Assembly: GCA_024281055.1 (NCBI GenBank)
Contig: JAMXLF010000016.1
Location: 1-38,039 of the forward strand
Length of the DNA stretch: 38,039 bases
Direction: 5' to 3'
From: Geobacteraceae bacterium
GTDB lineage: Bacteria; Desulfobacterota; Desulfuromonadia; Geobacterales; Geobacteraceae
A program made the translations under genes and the position numbers. Of this stretch, positions 18,030 through 28,456 are shown in pieces (position 1 is the first letter of the stretch; every line of letters starts with the position of its first letter). Below the pieces are notes generated by a model. That model was not told where the DNA came from and made no database searches. It worked only from the letters and a program-made list of their open reading frames with translations.

Positions 18030-19763
18030 TTGGAACAGGCGAGGCAGAAGCGGTGGCGCATCAGGGAAACGGACCCTGCCTTGGTCGAGCTGTTGAACCG
18101 TGAGCTGGATCTTTCTTCACTTGTTGCCGGCCTCCTCGTCAACCGGGGCATAGGAGACCCAGCCGAGACCTTGCGGTTCCTTTCCGCGTCCCTTGCCGAT
18201 CTCCATGATCCTTTCCTGCTTCGTGGTATGGAACAGGGGGTTGAACGCTTGCTCCTTGCCGCACAAAGCGGGGAACGGGTTTGCATCTATGGTGACTATG
18301 ACGTGGACGGTGTCACGGCGGTCGCCCTGCTCATCGGTTTTTTCCGTTCCGTCGGCGTTGACTGTTTCTACCACATTCCCAACCGCCTGGAAGATGGCTA
18401 TGGGCTCTCTGCCGAGGGGATAGCCAGTTCAGTTGGCCGGGGAGCCAAGGTCATCGTCACCGTCGACTGCGGGGTAACCGCAGTCGATGAGGCAAGGCTG
18501 TGCAAAGAACTCGGGGTGGATCTCATCATCACCGACCATCACACCCCGGGCGACCGTATCCCCGATGCCTTGGCGGTGATCAATCCGCACCAGCCCGGCT
18601 GTCTGTTCCCGTTCAGGTACCTGGCAGGTGTAGGGGTGGCGTTCAACCTCCTCATTGCCCTGCGTGGCAGACTCAGGGCTGCCGGGTGGTTTGCCGGCAA
18701 AGAGGAACCCGACCTCCGCGACTACCTGGATCTCGTGGCACTCGGTACAATCGCGGATCTGGTGCCTCTCTTGGATGAAAACCGGATCTTTGCCAAGTAC
18801 GGACTTAAGATTCTCTCTGCATCAACACGGCAGGGAGTTCAGTCGCTCAAAAGGGTTGCCGGAGTGAGCGGCCCCGTCGGTTGCGGTGCGGTCGGCTTTC
18901 GCCTGGCACCCCGCCTCAACGCAGTGGGAAGACTGGAAAATGCTGCTCTCGGGGTGGAACTCCTCCTCTGTGACGACCCGCAGCAGGCCGCAGCCATGGC
19001 GGCCGAGCTGGACGCGAACAATACCGAGCGCCAGGCTCTGGAGCAGGAGATTCTGCGCGATGCCCTCGCCATGGTCGGCAGTGCCACGAAAGCCGGTGAA
19101 AAAAAGAGTATCGTTCTTGCTTCCGAGGCGTGGCATCCGGGGGTGATCGGCATCGTTGCCTCGCGGATCGTGGACATGTATAACCGGCCTACGATTCTCA
19201 TCGCGCTTCGGGATGGCAACGGTCGCGGGTCTGGCCGCAGTATCCCCGGCTTTCATCTCCATGAAGCCCTCTGCGCCTGTTCGGAGCACCTCGTGAAATT
19301 CGGCGGTCATAAGTATGCCGCCGGACTGTCCATTGACGAGGCCACTCTGGAGGCCTTCATGGCGAGGTTCGAGGAGGTGGCGGAGGGACGATTGACCCCC
19401 GAGGACCTGACCCCGGAGCTTGCCATCGATGCCGAACTCTCTGCCGGCCAACTCACCGTTTCCCTGGCGGAAACGGTCCAGGGGCTTGCACCATTCGGTA
19501 TCGGGAATCCGGAACCGGTCTTTCTGTTGCGAGGTGTCAAAGTCCTGGAGGGGCGGGTTATCAAGGAGCAGCACCTCAAACTCCAACTGGGAGCGGACGG
19601 TACCCGGTTCGAGTCCATTGGTTTCAATCTGGCAGCGAAAAGACCGGCAGAACACTACGTCGATGTTGCGTTTTCCCTGGACATGGATGACTGGCGGGGA
19701 AGAAACCGCTTGCAGCTTAAGCTGAAGGATATCAAGGCAGCGGAAATCGGGTTCGAGGAATAG
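18030..19763 (+). CDS. recJ: single-stranded-DNA-specific exonuclease RecJ
   Basis: A 577-residue DHH-family nuclease that degrades single-stranded DNA 5' to 3' in recombination and mismatch repair. The conserved motifs are in order: CIYGDYDVDGVTA, VTVDCGVTAVDEA, ITDHHTPGD (the DHH motif), ALGTIADLVPL, and in the DHHA1 domain GSGRSIPGFHL and FGGHKYAAGLSI. An OB-fold region closes the protein. The start is TTG at 18030 with GGAGGGAG directly upstream; no in-frame ATG fits. It is followed 16 bases later by the cation transporter gene, so the two are probably co-transcribed. Confidence 0.95.
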   Translation: MEQARQKRWRIRETDPALVELLNRELDLSSLVAGLLVNRGIGDPAETLRFLSASLADLHDPFLLRGMEQGVERLLLAAQSGERVCIYGDYDVDGVTAVALLIGFFRSVGVDCFYHIPNRLEDGYGLSAEGIASSVGRGAKVIVTVDCGVTAVDEARLCKELGVDLIITDHHTPGDRIPDALAVINPHQPGCLFPFRYLAGVGVAFNLLIALRGRLRAAGWFAGKEEPDLRDYLDLVALGTIADLVPLLDENRIFAKYGLKILSASTRQGVQSLKRVAGVSGPVGCGAVGFRLAPRLNAVGRLENAALGVELLLCDDPQQAAAMAAELDANNTERQALEQEILRDALAMVGSATKAGEKKSIVLASEAWHPGVIGIVASRIVDMYNRPTILIALRDGNGRGSGRSIPGFHLHEALCACSEHLVKFGGHKYAAGLSIDEATLEAFMARFEEVAEGRLTPEDLTPELAIDAELSAGQLTVSLAETVQGLAPFGIGNPEPVFLLRGVKVLEGRVIKEQHLKLQLGADGTRFESIGFNLAAKRPAEHYVDVAFSLDMDDWRGRNRLQLKLKDIKAAEIGFEE

Positions 19764-19779
19764 GGGGCAGGGAAATCCC

Positions 19780-20679
19780 ATGCTGCGGGAAGACCGATTC
19801 AGCCGGGCCGACCGGGTCATAAAAATCGGTTTCTGGTTCAACGCACTACTTATGGCCATGAAACTCCTGGCGGGGTATTTCGGGCGATCGGAGGCGGTGT
19901 TCGCGGACGGGTTGGAGAGCGCCTGCGACTTCGTGGCCCTGCTTTCCACCATGCTGGCGCTTCGGATCGGTCGCAAGCCCTTTGATGCCAAACATCCCTA
20001 TGGCCATGGCAAGGCAGAGAGTCTCTCAGCTATCCTCGTTTCGCTCGTGATCATAGGCACCGGCGCGATGATCCTTGTCAAGTCGGTGCACACCATTGCC
20101 GACGCCAGCTACGAGACGCCACAGTTCATGGCGGTGGCGGCTGCCTTCATCACCATCATCGTCAAGGAATGGCTCTACCGTTTTTCCTTCAAAGTGGGTG
20201 GACAGCTCGAAAGTCCGGCTGTCCTGGCCGTGGCCAAGGACCACCGCAAGGATGCCGTCACCTCCGTTGCCACGCTCGTGGGGGTAACGTGCGCGTTCTT
20301 CGGACTTAATATCATGGACCCCCTGGCGGCGGGGCTTACGGCGTTCTTCATCTTCCATATCGGGTATGAAACCTTTCGCTCCGCTGCCCACGATCTGATG
20401 GATGCCCGCCCCTCGGAGGAGCTCTTGAACGCCATCAACGTTCTCGCCGAGGAAGTACCAGGCGTGGAGCATGTTCACGAGATCAGGGCGCGCCGGTCGG
20501 GGCAGTACGTGATCGTCGACCTGAAGCTGGACATGGACCCTGAGATGACCGTGAAAAGATCCCACGACATCGCTACCGCCGTGAAGCGGCTTATTTTCGA
20601 GCGATTTCCCAATGTGGGTGATGTGATGATCCACATCAACCCCCATGAGGAGGAGCATGAGGATTTGATACGGTTGTAA
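19780..20679 (+). CDS. cation diffusion facilitator family transporter
   Basis: A 299-residue CDF protein with six membrane segments (about 15-210) and a cytoplasmic C-terminal domain (about 215-299, with VEHVHEIRARRSGQYVIVDL). The signature HPYGHGKAES lies near residue 75. CDF proteins export divalent metals by proton antiport. By alignment from memory with E. coli YiiP, the transport site reads ExxxD in TM2 (ESACD) and DxxxD in TM5 (DHRKD), where zinc transporters have DxxxD and HxxxD. The missing His makes Mn(II) or Fe(II) a plausible substrate rather than zinc; this is inference. It ends before a bidirectional terminator shared with htpG. Confidence 0.92.
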   Translation: MLREDRFSRADRVIKIGFWFNALLMAMKLLAGYFGRSEAVFADGLESACDFVALLSTMLALRIGRKPFDAKHPYGHGKAESLSAILVSLVIIGTGAMILVKSVHTIADASYETPQFMAVAAAFITIIVKEWLYRFSFKVGGQLESPAVLAVAKDHRKDAVTSVATLVGVTCAFFGLNIMDPLAAGLTAFFIFHIGYETFRSAAHDLMDARPSEELLNAINVLAEEVPGVEHVHEIRARRSGQYVIVDLKLDMDPEMTVKRSHDIATAVKRLIFERFPNVGDVMIHINPHEEEHEDLIRL

Positions 20680-20752
20680 TTGCTGCGAGCTGTTCAGATG
20701 ATGACGGGATTCCCGCCTCCCGCGAGAAACTCCTTATCGCGGCAGAAACGAA

Positions 20753-20788
20753 AAAGCTCCTCTGCTCTTTGTGGCAGGGGAGCTTTCT
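20753..20788. terminator. bidirectional terminator between CDF gene and htpG
   Basis: AAAGCTCCTCTGC (20753-20765) pairs with GCAGGGGAGCTTT (20774-20786), 13 bp with one G·U. It is flanked by AAAAA on the left and CTTT on the right, so it can stop transcripts from both convergent genes. Confidence 0.85.
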
Positions 20789-20802
20789 TTCGTTGACGGT
20801 GA

Positions 20803-22740
20803 TTATTTCCCCGCAGCAGCAACCATCAGTTCGGCGACGAGTTTCGTGAAACGGAGCGGGTTCTTGATGGCCGATCCTTCGGCGAGGAGAGCCTGGTCGA
20901 GGAGAAGCTCGCAGTAGTCGGCGAGCCTCGGGCTCTCACGGTTCTCATCATACATGTGGGAGAGGGCCTGCATTATGGGGTGGTCCGGGTTAATCTCGAG
21001 AATCCGCTTTGTTTCGGGAACATCCTGGTTCATGGCTTTCAGCAGTCGCTCCATGTGGGCTGAGAGGCCTGCCTGGTCGGCCACCAGGCAACAAGCGCTC
21101 TCGGCGAGACGGCTGGAGAGACGGACTTCCTTGATCCGGTCTTTGAGCTTGTCGCCGATGAAGTCGAGAAGTCCCTTGTATTGCTTCTCGGTTTCCTCCT
21201 TGCGGGCCTCCCGGGCCTTTTTTTCCTCTTCGCTGTCGATTTCCAGATCGCCCCGGTCGACAGGCTTCAGCTTCTTGCCTCCATACTCGGCGAGAGCCTG
21301 CACTACCCATTCGTCCACCGGGTCGGTCATGAAGAGAACTTCGAACCCTTTTTCCCGCAGGACTTCCAGATGGGGTGAATTCTCCACAACACGACGGCTT
21401 TCGCCGGTGATGTAATAGATTTCCGTTTGTTTTGCCGGCATCCGCTCCACATACTCCTTCAGGGAGGCGAACTCGCCCGTACCGGTCTTGGAGCTTTCGA
21501 AAAGGATGAGCTCCTGGAGCTTATCCCGGTTGGCGGTGTCCAAGTGGATTCCCTCCTTCAGGACTGGGCCGAATTCCTTGAAGAAGGTGAGATACTCCTG
21601 CGGCTCCTTTGTTTGCATCTCCGCCAGTGTCGAGAGGATCTTACCCACGAGGTTCTTCTGGATGCGCCGGATCTGTACGTCTTCCTGGAGTATCTCACGG
21701 GAGACATTGAGGGGCAGGTCGCTGGAATCAACCACCCCTTTGACGAAACGGAGATAATCGGGGAGGAGGTTCTCGCAGTTATCGGTGATGAACACCCGCT
21801 TCACATAGAGGTGCACCCCGCGCTTGCGCTCCGGATGGAAGAGGTCGAACGGCCGGTGAGCGGGGACGTAGAGAAGGGCACGGAACTCACTCACCCCTTC
21901 GGCCGCATAATGGATTGTCTTGAGCGGCTTGTCGAAGTCGTGGGAGATGTGCTTGTAGAATTCCTCGTATTCGTCATCGGTTATCTCCCCCTTTGGCCGG
22001 GTCCAGATCGCCTTCATGGAGTTGAGGGTCTCCTCTACGGTTTTCGAGATGGTGCCGGCCCCCTCGATCGGCTTGCCGTCTACCCCCGTGGGAACCTCAT
22101 CTCGGGTTATGTCCATGACGACCGGGTACTGAACATAATCGGAGTATTTCTTTACGATGGAACGGATCTTCCACTCGTCGGGGTACTCCTGCATCTCTTC
22201 CTTGAGGTGGAGGGTGATCTCTGTTCCCCGGCTTTCCTTTGCGCATTCCTCAATGGTGTACGAGCCGTCACCGGTCGATTCCCAGCGGCAGGCGGCGTTC
22301 TTGTCGCCGGCCCGGCGGGTGACGAGGGTGACGCGGTCGGCTACCATGAACGCTGAATAGAAACCGACGCCGAACTGGCCGATCAACTCTGGGTTGTCCG
22401 TTCCTCCCCTTCCCTTGAGGCTGTCCAGGAAGGCACGGGTGCCGGAACGGGCGATGGTGCCGATGTTTTCCTCCACCTCGGCGATTCCCATGCCGATGCC
22501 GTTGTCACTGATGGTCAGGGTGCCTGCCCCCTTGTCGGGGATGATCTTGATCTTCCAGTCGGCATTCCCTTCGAGAAGTGCCTCGTTGGAGTGGGCTTCG
22601 AAGCGGATCTTGTCGATGGCGTCCGAGGCGTTGGAAACGAGTTCCCGGAGAAAGATGTCGCGGTTGGAATAGAGGGAGTGGATGACGAGGTCGAGGAGCT
22701 GCTGAACCTCGGTCTCGAACTTCTTGGTGATCTTGGTCAT
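20803..22740 (-). CDS. htpG: molecular chaperone HtpG (Hsp90)
   Basis: A 645-residue bacterial Hsp90. The GHKL ATPase domain shows [23 protein letters not shown] and [17 protein letters not shown]. The middle domain has [33 protein letters not shown] (broken here only for reference: the catalytic Arg region is NVSREILQ), and the C-terminal dimerisation domain is complete. It refolds or holds client proteins under stress. The ATG at 22740 is set by AAGGAGA about ten bases upstream; the frame stays open to 22926 but that part is leader. A CCCCAT box upstream suggests heat-shock control. It is monocistronic and divergent from the trp operon. Confidence 0.97.
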   Translation of the reverse strand: MTKITKKFETEVQQLLDLVIHSLYSNRDIFLRELVSNASDAIDKIRFEAHSNEALLEGNADWKIKIIPDKGAGTLTISDNGIGMGIAEVEENIGTIARSGTRAFLDSLKGRGGTDNPELIGQFGVGFYSAFMVADRVTLVTRRAGDKNAACRWESTGDGSYTIEECAKESRGTEITLHLKEEMQEYPDEWKIRSIVKKYSDYVQYPVVMDITRDEVPTGVDGKPIEGAGTISKTVEETLNSMKAIWTRPKGEITDDEYEEFYKHISHDFDKPLKTIHYAAEGVSEFRALLYVPAHRPFDLFHPERKRGVHLYVKRVFITDNCENLLPDYLRFVKGVVDSSDLPLNVSREILQEDVQIRRIQKNLVGKILSTLAEMQTKEPQEYLTFFKEFGPVLKEGIHLDTANRDKLQELILFESSKTGTGEFASLKEYVERMPAKQTEIYYITGESRRVVENSPHLEVLREKGFEVLFMTDPVDEWVVQALAEYGGKKLKPVDRGDLEIDSEEEKKAREARKEETEKQYKGLLDFIGDKLKDRIKEVRLSSRLAESACCLVADQAGLSAHMERLLKAMNQDVPETKRILEINPDHPIMQALSHMYDENRESPRLADYCELLLDQALLAEGSAIKNPLRFTKLVAELMVAAAGK

Positions 22741-22795
22741 GAACGTGTGTTCTCCTTTTCTGTCCGGTGGAATCTGCAACCCCTTTACGATAATC

Positions 22796-22827
22796 ATGGG
22801 GAGACGTTTTTGCAAGGTTCCCCCAAG
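22796..22827 (-). promoter_or_regulatory. possible sigma-32-like promoter of htpG
   Basis: On the minus strand CCCCAT (22796-22801) is a perfect heat-shock -10 core. Two candidate -35 boxes, CTTGCA (22811-22816) and CTTGGG (22822-22827), lie 9 and 20 bases away, while 13-17 is usual, so the assignment is weak. Confidence 0.3.
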
Positions 22828-22890
22828 ATTTTTCTTCTGGGTCGGTCCGCTTATGTCAGTATCCGTACGATCCGGAATCCCCTGCATTTC

Positions 22891-22919
22891 TTGACAGTAA
22901 GGAGCCTCTGTGCTAGTTT
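22891..22919 (+). promoter_or_regulatory. promoter of the trp operon
   Basis: A perfect -35 TTGACA (22891-22896) is followed after 17 bases by TAGTTT (22914-22919), preceded by TGC as an extended -10. Transcription would start near 22926, leaving a leader of about 86 bases before trpE. I found no leader peptide with tandem Trp codons and no clear terminator/antiterminator pair in that leader. Confidence 0.65.
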
Positions 22920-23011
22920 GATACAATTACGCAGCTGTCCGTGGTTTGCTGTGTAGTGCCTCGTCGCCCTGCGGTGATACCCGCCGTGCGGACTACTCTT
23001 TGGGGACTGTA

Positions 23012-24490
23012 ATGTATTACCCTGACTTTGCCACATTCGAAGACCTTGCTGCGCGGGGAAACCTTATCCCGGTCTACCGTGAGATCATGGCCGATATGGA
23101 TACCCCGGTGAGCGCCTTCAAGAAGATCGACGACGGCCGCTATGCATTTCTCCTGGAAAGCATCGAGGGGGGAGAGAAATGGGCGCGTTATACCTTCCTT
23201 GGCGCAAGCCCGTCGGTTGTCATCCGTTCCCGGGGGAATGCCGTCGAGGTGCTCGGGGAAGGGGGAGAGATCCGGCGTGAGGACGTGGTCGACCCCATGG
23301 CGTTTATCCGCGCTGAACTCGCCCGGTATACCCCCGTGTCGCTGCCGGGATTTCCCCGCTTTTTCGGCGGGGCAGTCGGCTATCTCGGCTACGATATGGT
23401 TCGTCACTTCGAAAGCCTCCCCACGGCAAAACCGGCCATGATCGGAGCTTACGATTCCTACTTTGTCGTCACCGATACCATCCTCATTTTTGATAACGTC
23501 AGCCAGAAGATCAAGGTCGTTTCCAATGCCCACCTCGATGGGGGTACGTCTCCCAAGGCCGCCTATGAACAGGCACTGGCCAAGATCGATGCCTTGATTG
23601 CCAAGCTCAAGACACCCGTTGTCGTCTCCTCGACCGGTCAGACGGCGAAAAAGGTTGCATTTGCCTCCAATGTCACCCGCGAGGGTTTCGAGCAGGCGGT
23701 GGAAAAGGCGAAAGAGTATATCCGGGCTGGGGACATCTTTCAGGTGGTCCTCTCCCAGCGCTTTTCCGGCGACTTGACTGTCGAGCCGCTCGATATCTAT
23801 CGGGTGCTGCGCACGCTTAATCCGTCGCCCTACATGTTCTTTCTCCGTCTCGACGACACCGTCGTAGTGGGCGCCTCCCCTGAGGTCATGGTGCGCAAGG
23901 AAGGGACGAAAGCGGAACTGCGTCCCATCGCCGGGACGCGCCCGCGCAGTGCCGATCCCGTGGAAGATACCCGGCTTGAGCAGGAGATGCTTGCCGATCC
24001 GAAAGAGCGGGCCGAGCACATCATGCTTGTGGACCTGGGTCGCAACGACCTCGGACGGGTCTGCACGACCGGCAGCGTCGAGGTCACCGAACTGATGGTG
24101 GTGGAGCGCTACTCCCACGTCATGCACATCGTCTCCAACGTTCAGGGGGAGTTGGAGGAGGGGCGGGATGCCTTCGACGTAGTGCGGGCCACCTTTCCGG
24201 CGGGTACCCTGTCCGGTGCGCCCAAGGTTCGGGCAATGGAGATTATCGAAGAGCTGGAACCAGTCCGTCGCGAGGTCTACGGCGGAGCAGTCGGCTATTT
24301 TTCCTTCTCCGGCAATATGGACCTGGCCATTGCCATCCGTACCCTCGTGATCAAGGACGGGAAAGTACATCTCCAGTCCGGAGCAGGGATCGTGGCCGAC
24401 TCGAATCCGGCTGCCGAATGGCAGGAGACGGTGAACAAGGCGATGGCGGTGGTGAAGGCGATCGAGGCTGTTGAAAAGGGCCTCGATTAG
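23012..24490 (+). CDS. trpE: anthranilate synthase component I
   Basis: A 492-residue TrpE. It converts chorismate to anthranilate with ammonia supplied by TrpG. The N-terminal tryptophan feedback site is indicated by the LLES motif (FLLESIEGG, about residues 47-55). The catalytic part shows DIFQVVLSQRF, PIAGTRPRS, LVDLGRNDLGRV and FPAGTLSGAPKVRAMEII. ATG at 23012 is chosen because GGGGA precedes it and the sequence MYYPDFATFEDLA fits; an earlier in-frame ATG at 22946 lacks support. It heads the trp operon. Para-aminobenzoate synthase PabB is the main alternative and is excluded by context. Confidence 0.96.
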   Translation: MYYPDFATFEDLAARGNLIPVYREIMADMDTPVSAFKKIDDGRYAFLLESIEGGEKWARYTFLGASPSVVIRSRGNAVEVLGEGGEIRREDVVDPMAFIRAELARYTPVSLPGFPRFFGGAVGYLGYDMVRHFESLPTAKPAMIGAYDSYFVVTDTILIFDNVSQKIKVVSNAHLDGGTSPKAAYEQALAKIDALIAKLKTPVVVSSTGQTAKKVAFASNVTREGFEQAVEKAKEYIRAGDIFQVVLSQRFSGDLTVEPLDIYRVLRTLNPSPYMFFLRLDDTVVVGASPEVMVRKEGTKAELRPIAGTRPRSADPVEDTRLEQEMLADPKERAEHIMLVDLGRNDLGRVCTTGSVEVTELMVVERYSHVMHIVSNVQGELEEGRDAFDVVRATFPAGTLSGAPKVRAMEIIEELEPVRREVYGGAVGYFSFSGNMDLAIAIRTLVIKDGKVHLQSGAGIVADSNPAAEWQETVNKAMAVVKAIEAVEKGLD

Positions 24491-24544
24491 ATGCTTTGTC
24501 CGCTCTCTTTTTTTGTCTAAGTCCTTTTGAGGTTTATTCAAACA

Positions 24545-25114
24545 ATGCTCCTGATGATCGACAACTACGACTCTTTCACCTACAACCTGGTCCAGTATTT
24601 CGGCCAATTGGGTGAGGAAGTGCAGGTTTTTCGCAATGACCGGGTCACCCTCGATGAGATCGAGCGGCTCTCCCCGGCCAGGATCGTCATCTCCCCCGGG
24701 CCCTGCTCTCCCAGCGAGGCGGGCATCTCGCTCCCGCTTGTCGATCGGTTTGCCGGGAAAATTCCCATTTTCGGGGTCTGTCTCGGCCATCAGGCCATCG
24801 GGCAGGCCTTTGGCGGCAAGGTGGTGCGGAGCGATTTTCTCATGCATGGCAAGACCTCCCTCATACACCACGACGGCAAAGGTCTTTTCACGGGACTTTC
24901 CAACCCCTTCGAGGCGACCCGCTACCATTCTCTCGTGGTGGAGCGGGCGTCGTTGCCGTCCTCTCTGGAGATCACCGCCTGGGTGGAGGAAGGTGAGATC
25001 ATGGGATTGCGTCACCGGGAACTGCCGGTCTGGGGAGTACAGTTCCATCCCGAGTCGATCCTGACCGTGGAGGGGATGAATATCCTCAGGAACTTCCTGG
25101 AGATGACAAGATAA
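24545..25114 (+). CDS. trpG: anthranilate synthase component II (glutamine amidotransferase)
   Basis: A 189-residue class I amidotransferase that supplies ammonia to TrpE. The nucleophile is in [11 protein letters not shown] and the His-Glu pair is in VQFHPESI. The opening [19 protein letters not shown] is diagnostic of TrpG/PabA. The start ATG at 24545 follows GAGG by 12 bases; an in-frame TTG at 24527 has no ribosome binding site. It is 54 bases from trpE. It may also serve para-aminobenzoate synthesis, as TrpG does in some bacteria. Confidence 0.95.
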   Translation: MLLMIDNYDSFTYNLVQYFGQLGEEVQVFRNDRVTLDEIERLSPARIVISPGPCSPSEAGISLPLVDRFAGKIPIFGVCLGHQAIGQAFGGKVVRSDFLMHGKTSLIHHDGKGLFTGLSNPFEATRYHSLVVERASLPSSLEITAWVEEGEIMGLRHRELPVWGVQFHPESILTVEGMNILRNFLEMTR

Positions 25115-25133
25115 GGCGGAAGATGGAGCCGTT

Positions 25134-26186
25134 ATGATCAAAAAAGCCATTGCCAGGGTGGTCGAAAGGGAAAACCTCAGTGAAGCGGAGATGATCGAGG
25201 TGATGGACCAGATCATGTCCGGTGAGGCTACCCCAGCCCAGATCGCTTCGTTCATCACGGCACTCCGGATGAAGGGGGAAACGGTCGAGGAGATCACCGG
25301 CGCTGCCCGGGTGATGCGGGACAAGGTTACTCCCATCCGGGTCGGCAGAAATGTTCTCGATATCGACCGGGACGACATCAACCTCGACCTGGAGACGATC
25401 CTGGATGTCGTGGGAACGGGGGGGGATGGGACGAACTCCTTCAACGTTTCCACCACGGTTGCCTTCGTGGTCTCCGCCTGCGGAGTCAAGGTGGCGAAAC
25501 ACGGCAACCGATCGGTGTCCTCCATTTGCGGCAGCGCCGATGTCCTTGAGGCGCTCGGGGTCAACCTGGACATAACCCCGGAAACCGTGGAAAAGTGCAT
25601 CAACGAGATCGGCATCGGTTTTCTCTATGCCCCGGCTCTCCATGGTGCCATGAAATACGCTATCGGTCCGCGCAAGGAAATCGGCATCCGCACCATATTC
25701 AATATCCTCGGTCCCCTGACCAACCCGGCCGGAGCCGGCTGTCAGGTGCTCGGCGTCTATCGCGAGGAACTCGTCGAGAAGTTGGCCCATGTCCTGAAAA
25801 ACCTCGGCTGCCGGCGGGGGTTCGTGGTCTACGGGATGGACGGGATGGACGAGATCACTCTCACGACCGAGAGCCGTATCGCAGAAGTCACCCCGCAGGG
25901 CGTCGTGGTGAAAATGTTCAAACCCGAGGAATTGGGACTTGCCCGGTGCAGGATGGACGACCTGCGCGGCGGTGATGCCGCCGGAAACGCCGCGATCGTC
26001 CGGGAAATCCTTGCCGGCGCGAAGGGGCCGAAACGGGACATCGTGCAGCTGAACGCCGCCTTTGCCCTGGTTGCTGCCGGGAGGGCGGCCGATCTGGCGG
26101 AGGGACTATGCATGGCTGCCGAGGCCATTGATTCCGGCCGGGCGCTGGCACAGCTTCAGAAACTGGTTGCGTTGACCAATGAGTAA
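25134..26186 (+). CDS. trpD: anthranilate phosphoribosyltransferase
   Basis: A 350-residue TrpD joining anthranilate to phosphoribosyl pyrophosphate. Visible are the PRPP loop [16 protein letters not shown], the KHGNRSVSS loop with [10 protein letters not shown], the GPLTNPA region and the acidic DEITL motif. The Asp-Glu pair that binds magnesium is in GMDEITL. A ribosome binding site GGAG precedes it, and it is 19 bases from trpG and 33 bases from trpC, in the same operon. Confidence 0.97.
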   Translation: MIKKAIARVVERENLSEAEMIEVMDQIMSGEATPAQIASFITALRMKGETVEEITGAARVMRDKVTPIRVGRNVLDIDRDDINLDLETILDVVGTGGDGTNSFNVSTTVAFVVSACGVKVAKHGNRSVSSICGSADVLEALGVNLDITPETVEKCINEIGIGFLYAPALHGAMKYAIGPRKEIGIRTIFNILGPLTNPAGAGCQVLGVYREELVEKLAHVLKNLGCRRGFVVYGMDGMDEITLTTESRIAEVTPQGVVVKMFKPEELGLARCRMDDLRGGDAAGNAAIVREILAGAKGPKRDIVQLNAAFALVAAGRAADLAEGLCMAAEAIDSGRALAQLQKLVALTNE

Positions 26187-26219
26187 CCATCCGCATTGAA
26201 CAGCTAAGCGGGCATCGTT

Positions 26220-27023
26220 ATGAGTACCCCCGATATACTGAAGAAAATCGTCGACTACAAGCGGGACGAATTGGCACAGGCCAAGCGGACGACGTCCCTG
26301 CTCGAATTGAAGGCTCGTTTGGCCGGCCGGGACGACCAGACGCGGGATTTTGTCGGAGCCTTGCTCGCTGCCGAGGAGGAAGAGCGGGCCGCGGTCATCG
26401 CCGAGGTGAAGAAGGGATCGCCGAGCAAGGGGTTGATCCGTGCCGACTTCGATCCCCTTGCCATTGCCGCGACTTATGCGGAAAACGGCGCCGCTTGCCT
26501 GTCGGTGCTGACCGACGAACATTTTTTCATGGGCAAGCTCGACTACCTTGCAGCGATCCGCGCGGTTGCCCCCGTTCCCCTGCTCCGCAAGGATTTCATC
26601 TTCGACCCCTACCAGATCTACGAGGCGCGGCTGGCCGGGGCAGATGCCATCCTGCTCATCGCCGCCATGCTGGAGCTTGGCCAGCTCAGGGATTTTGTCG
26701 AACTGGCCCGCGAGCTGTCCTTGGACGTTCTTCTGGAAGTCCACGACGAAGCTGAGTTGGAGACGGCTTTGCAGGTCAACTGTACGCTAATCGGTATCAA
26801 CAACCGCAGCCTGCGCACCTTTGTCACCGACCTGGCGACCACGGAACGGCTGGCGAAACTCATCCCCGGCGGCCGCGTGATTGTCGCCGAGAGCGGCATC
26901 AACACCCGCGCCGACATCCTCCGTCTGCAGCGGGCTGGAGCACGGGCGTTCCTGGTTGGCGAGTCGCTTATGCGCGAGGCGGACATCGGCGCCAAGCTCC
27001 GGGAACTCCTGGGGAATATATAA
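26220..27023 (+). CDS. trpC: indole-3-glycerol phosphate synthase
   Basis: A 267-residue TIM-barrel enzyme that closes the indole ring from carboxyphenylamino-deoxyribulose phosphate. Catalytic stretches are [13 protein letters not shown] (Lys and Glu on the first strands), [27 protein letters not shown] and [11 protein letters not shown]. It is the stand-alone form, not fused to TrpF; trpF is encoded separately two genes later. Part of the trp operon. Confidence 0.97.
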   Translation: MSTPDILKKIVDYKRDELAQAKRTTSLLELKARLAGRDDQTRDFVGALLAAEEEERAAVIAEVKKGSPSKGLIRADFDPLAIAATYAENGAACLSVLTDEHFFMGKLDYLAAIRAVAPVPLLRKDFIFDPYQIYEARLAGADAILLIAAMLELGQLRDFVELARELSLDVLLEVHDEAELETALQVNCTLIGINNRSLRTFVTDLATTERLAKLIPGGRVIVAESGINTRADILRLQRAGARAFLVGESLMREADIGAKLRELLGNI

Positions 27024-27049
27024 ACCGTGCCTATTTTCAGGGAGTAGCC

Positions 27050-28405
27050 ATGAACACCAAGATCGTGCTCGATGAAAACCGGATCCCGAAGCAGTGGTAT
27101 AATATCATCCCCGACATGCCGGGACCGCTCGCACCGGTGATCAGTCCGCGTACCCTGCAGCCGGTTACTCCAGACGAAATGCTGGCGATCTTTCCGATGT
27201 CGCTGATTGAGCAGGAGATGTCTACACAGCGTTGGATCGATATCCCTGACGAAGTCCGCGAGATTTACAAACTTTGGCGACCGTCCCCCCTTTTCCGTGC
27301 CCACCGGTTGGAAAAGGCGCTCGGCACTCCGGCGAGGATCTACTACAAGTACGAAGGCGGCTCTCCGGCCGGGTCGCACAAGCCGAATACTGCCATCCCA
27401 CAGGCCTATTACAATAAGCAGGCCGGGACCAAGCGCATCGCCACCGAGACTGGCGCCGGCCAATGGGGCTCGTCGATGGCCCTTGCCTGCCAGATTTACG
27501 GTCTTGAGTGTACGGTCTACATGGTGAAGGTCTCCTTCGGCCAGAAGCCCTATCGCAAGAGCATGATGCAGCTCTGGGGGGCTGAAGTCCTTGCTTCACC
27601 CTCAGACCGCACCAATGCCGGCCGCTCCATCCTTGCCAAGGACCCGAACAGCAACGGTTCCCTCGGCATCGCCATCAGCGAGGCGGTTGAGGATGCCGCC
27701 ACTCGCAGCGATACCTGTTATGCCTTGGGGAGCGTTCTCAACCACGTTTGTCTCCACCAGACCATCATTGGTCTGGAAGCAAAGGAACAATTGGCGATGG
27801 CAGGAGACTACCCGGACGTAGTGATCGGGTGTCACGGCGGTGGTTCCAATTTTGCCGGCATCGGGTTTCCGTTCGCTGCTGACAAGGCAAGCGGCCGGGA
27901 TGTGCGCATCGTCGCCATGGAGCCGACCAGTTGTCCGACCCTGACTAAGGGGGTCTATGCCTTCGATTATGGCGACACCGCACAGATGGCGCCCATCTCT
28001 AAGATGTTCACTCTCGGTCACGACTTCATGCCGCCGGGAATTCATGCCGGCGGCTTGCGCTACCACGGTTCCTCGCCGCTTGTCTCGCAGCTTGTCCATG
28101 CCGGTGTGGTCGAGGCCAGAGCCGTGCCGCAGATTGCCTGCTTCGAGGCCGCCGTTCAATTCGCCCGAAGCGAGGGAATCATTCCTGCTCCTGAGTCGTC
28201 ACACGCCATCCGCGGGGCGATCGACGAAGCGCTGCTCGCCAGGGAGGAAGGGAAAGAGAGGGTCATCCTCTTCAACCTGTCCGGTCACGGCCACGTTGAC
28301 ATGGCTGCATACGACGCTTACTTCAGCGGCCAACTGGAGGATTACGAATATCCCGAGGCCGCGATTGCGGAGTCTCTGAAGCATCTGCCCAAGGTTTCCC
28401 TGTAA
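27050..28405 (+). CDS. trpB2: tryptophan synthase beta chain, TrpB2 type
   Basis: A 451-residue PLP enzyme of the TrpB2 branch, longer than classical TrpB. The PLP lysine is in [23 protein letters not shown] and the glycine-rich phosphate loop [11 protein letters not shown] follow. TrpB2 proteins make tryptophan from indole and serine without a TrpA partner, or salvage indole; they lack the segments that contact TrpA. It is set between trpC and trpF, and a second, classical trpB lies downstream, so the cell encodes both types in one operon. In several archaea and bacteria with both, TrpB1 pairs with TrpA while TrpB2 acts alone. Confidence 0.94.
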   Translation: MNTKIVLDENRIPKQWYNIIPDMPGPLAPVISPRTLQPVTPDEMLAIFPMSLIEQEMSTQRWIDIPDEVREIYKLWRPSPLFRAHRLEKALGTPARIYYKYEGGSPAGSHKPNTAIPQAYYNKQAGTKRIATETGAGQWGSSMALACQIYGLECTVYMVKVSFGQKPYRKSMMQLWGAEVLASPSDRTNAGRSILAKDPNSNGSLGIAISEAVEDAATRSDTCYALGSVLNHVCLHQTIIGLEAKEQLAMAGDYPDVVIGCHGGGSNFAGIGFPFAADKASGRDVRIVAMEPTSCPTLTKGVYAFDYGDTAQMAPISKMFTLGHDFMPPGIHAGGLRYHGSSPLVSQLVHAGVVEARAVPQIACFEAAVQFARSEGIIPAPESSHAIRGAIDEALLAREEGKERVILFNLSGHGHVDMAAYDAYFSGQLEDYEYPEAAIAESLKHLPKVSL

Positions 28406-28456
28406 CCTTCTTTTGGTTGGACGCACTCAGTCGTTGCGGTCCAAAGGGGTTTCAGT

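Noticed and set aside
22926-23011. trp leader peptide and attenuator
   Set aside because: Only a single isolated TGG-type codon is seen, no short ORF with tandem Trp codons, and no convincing terminator hairpin with a U-tract.
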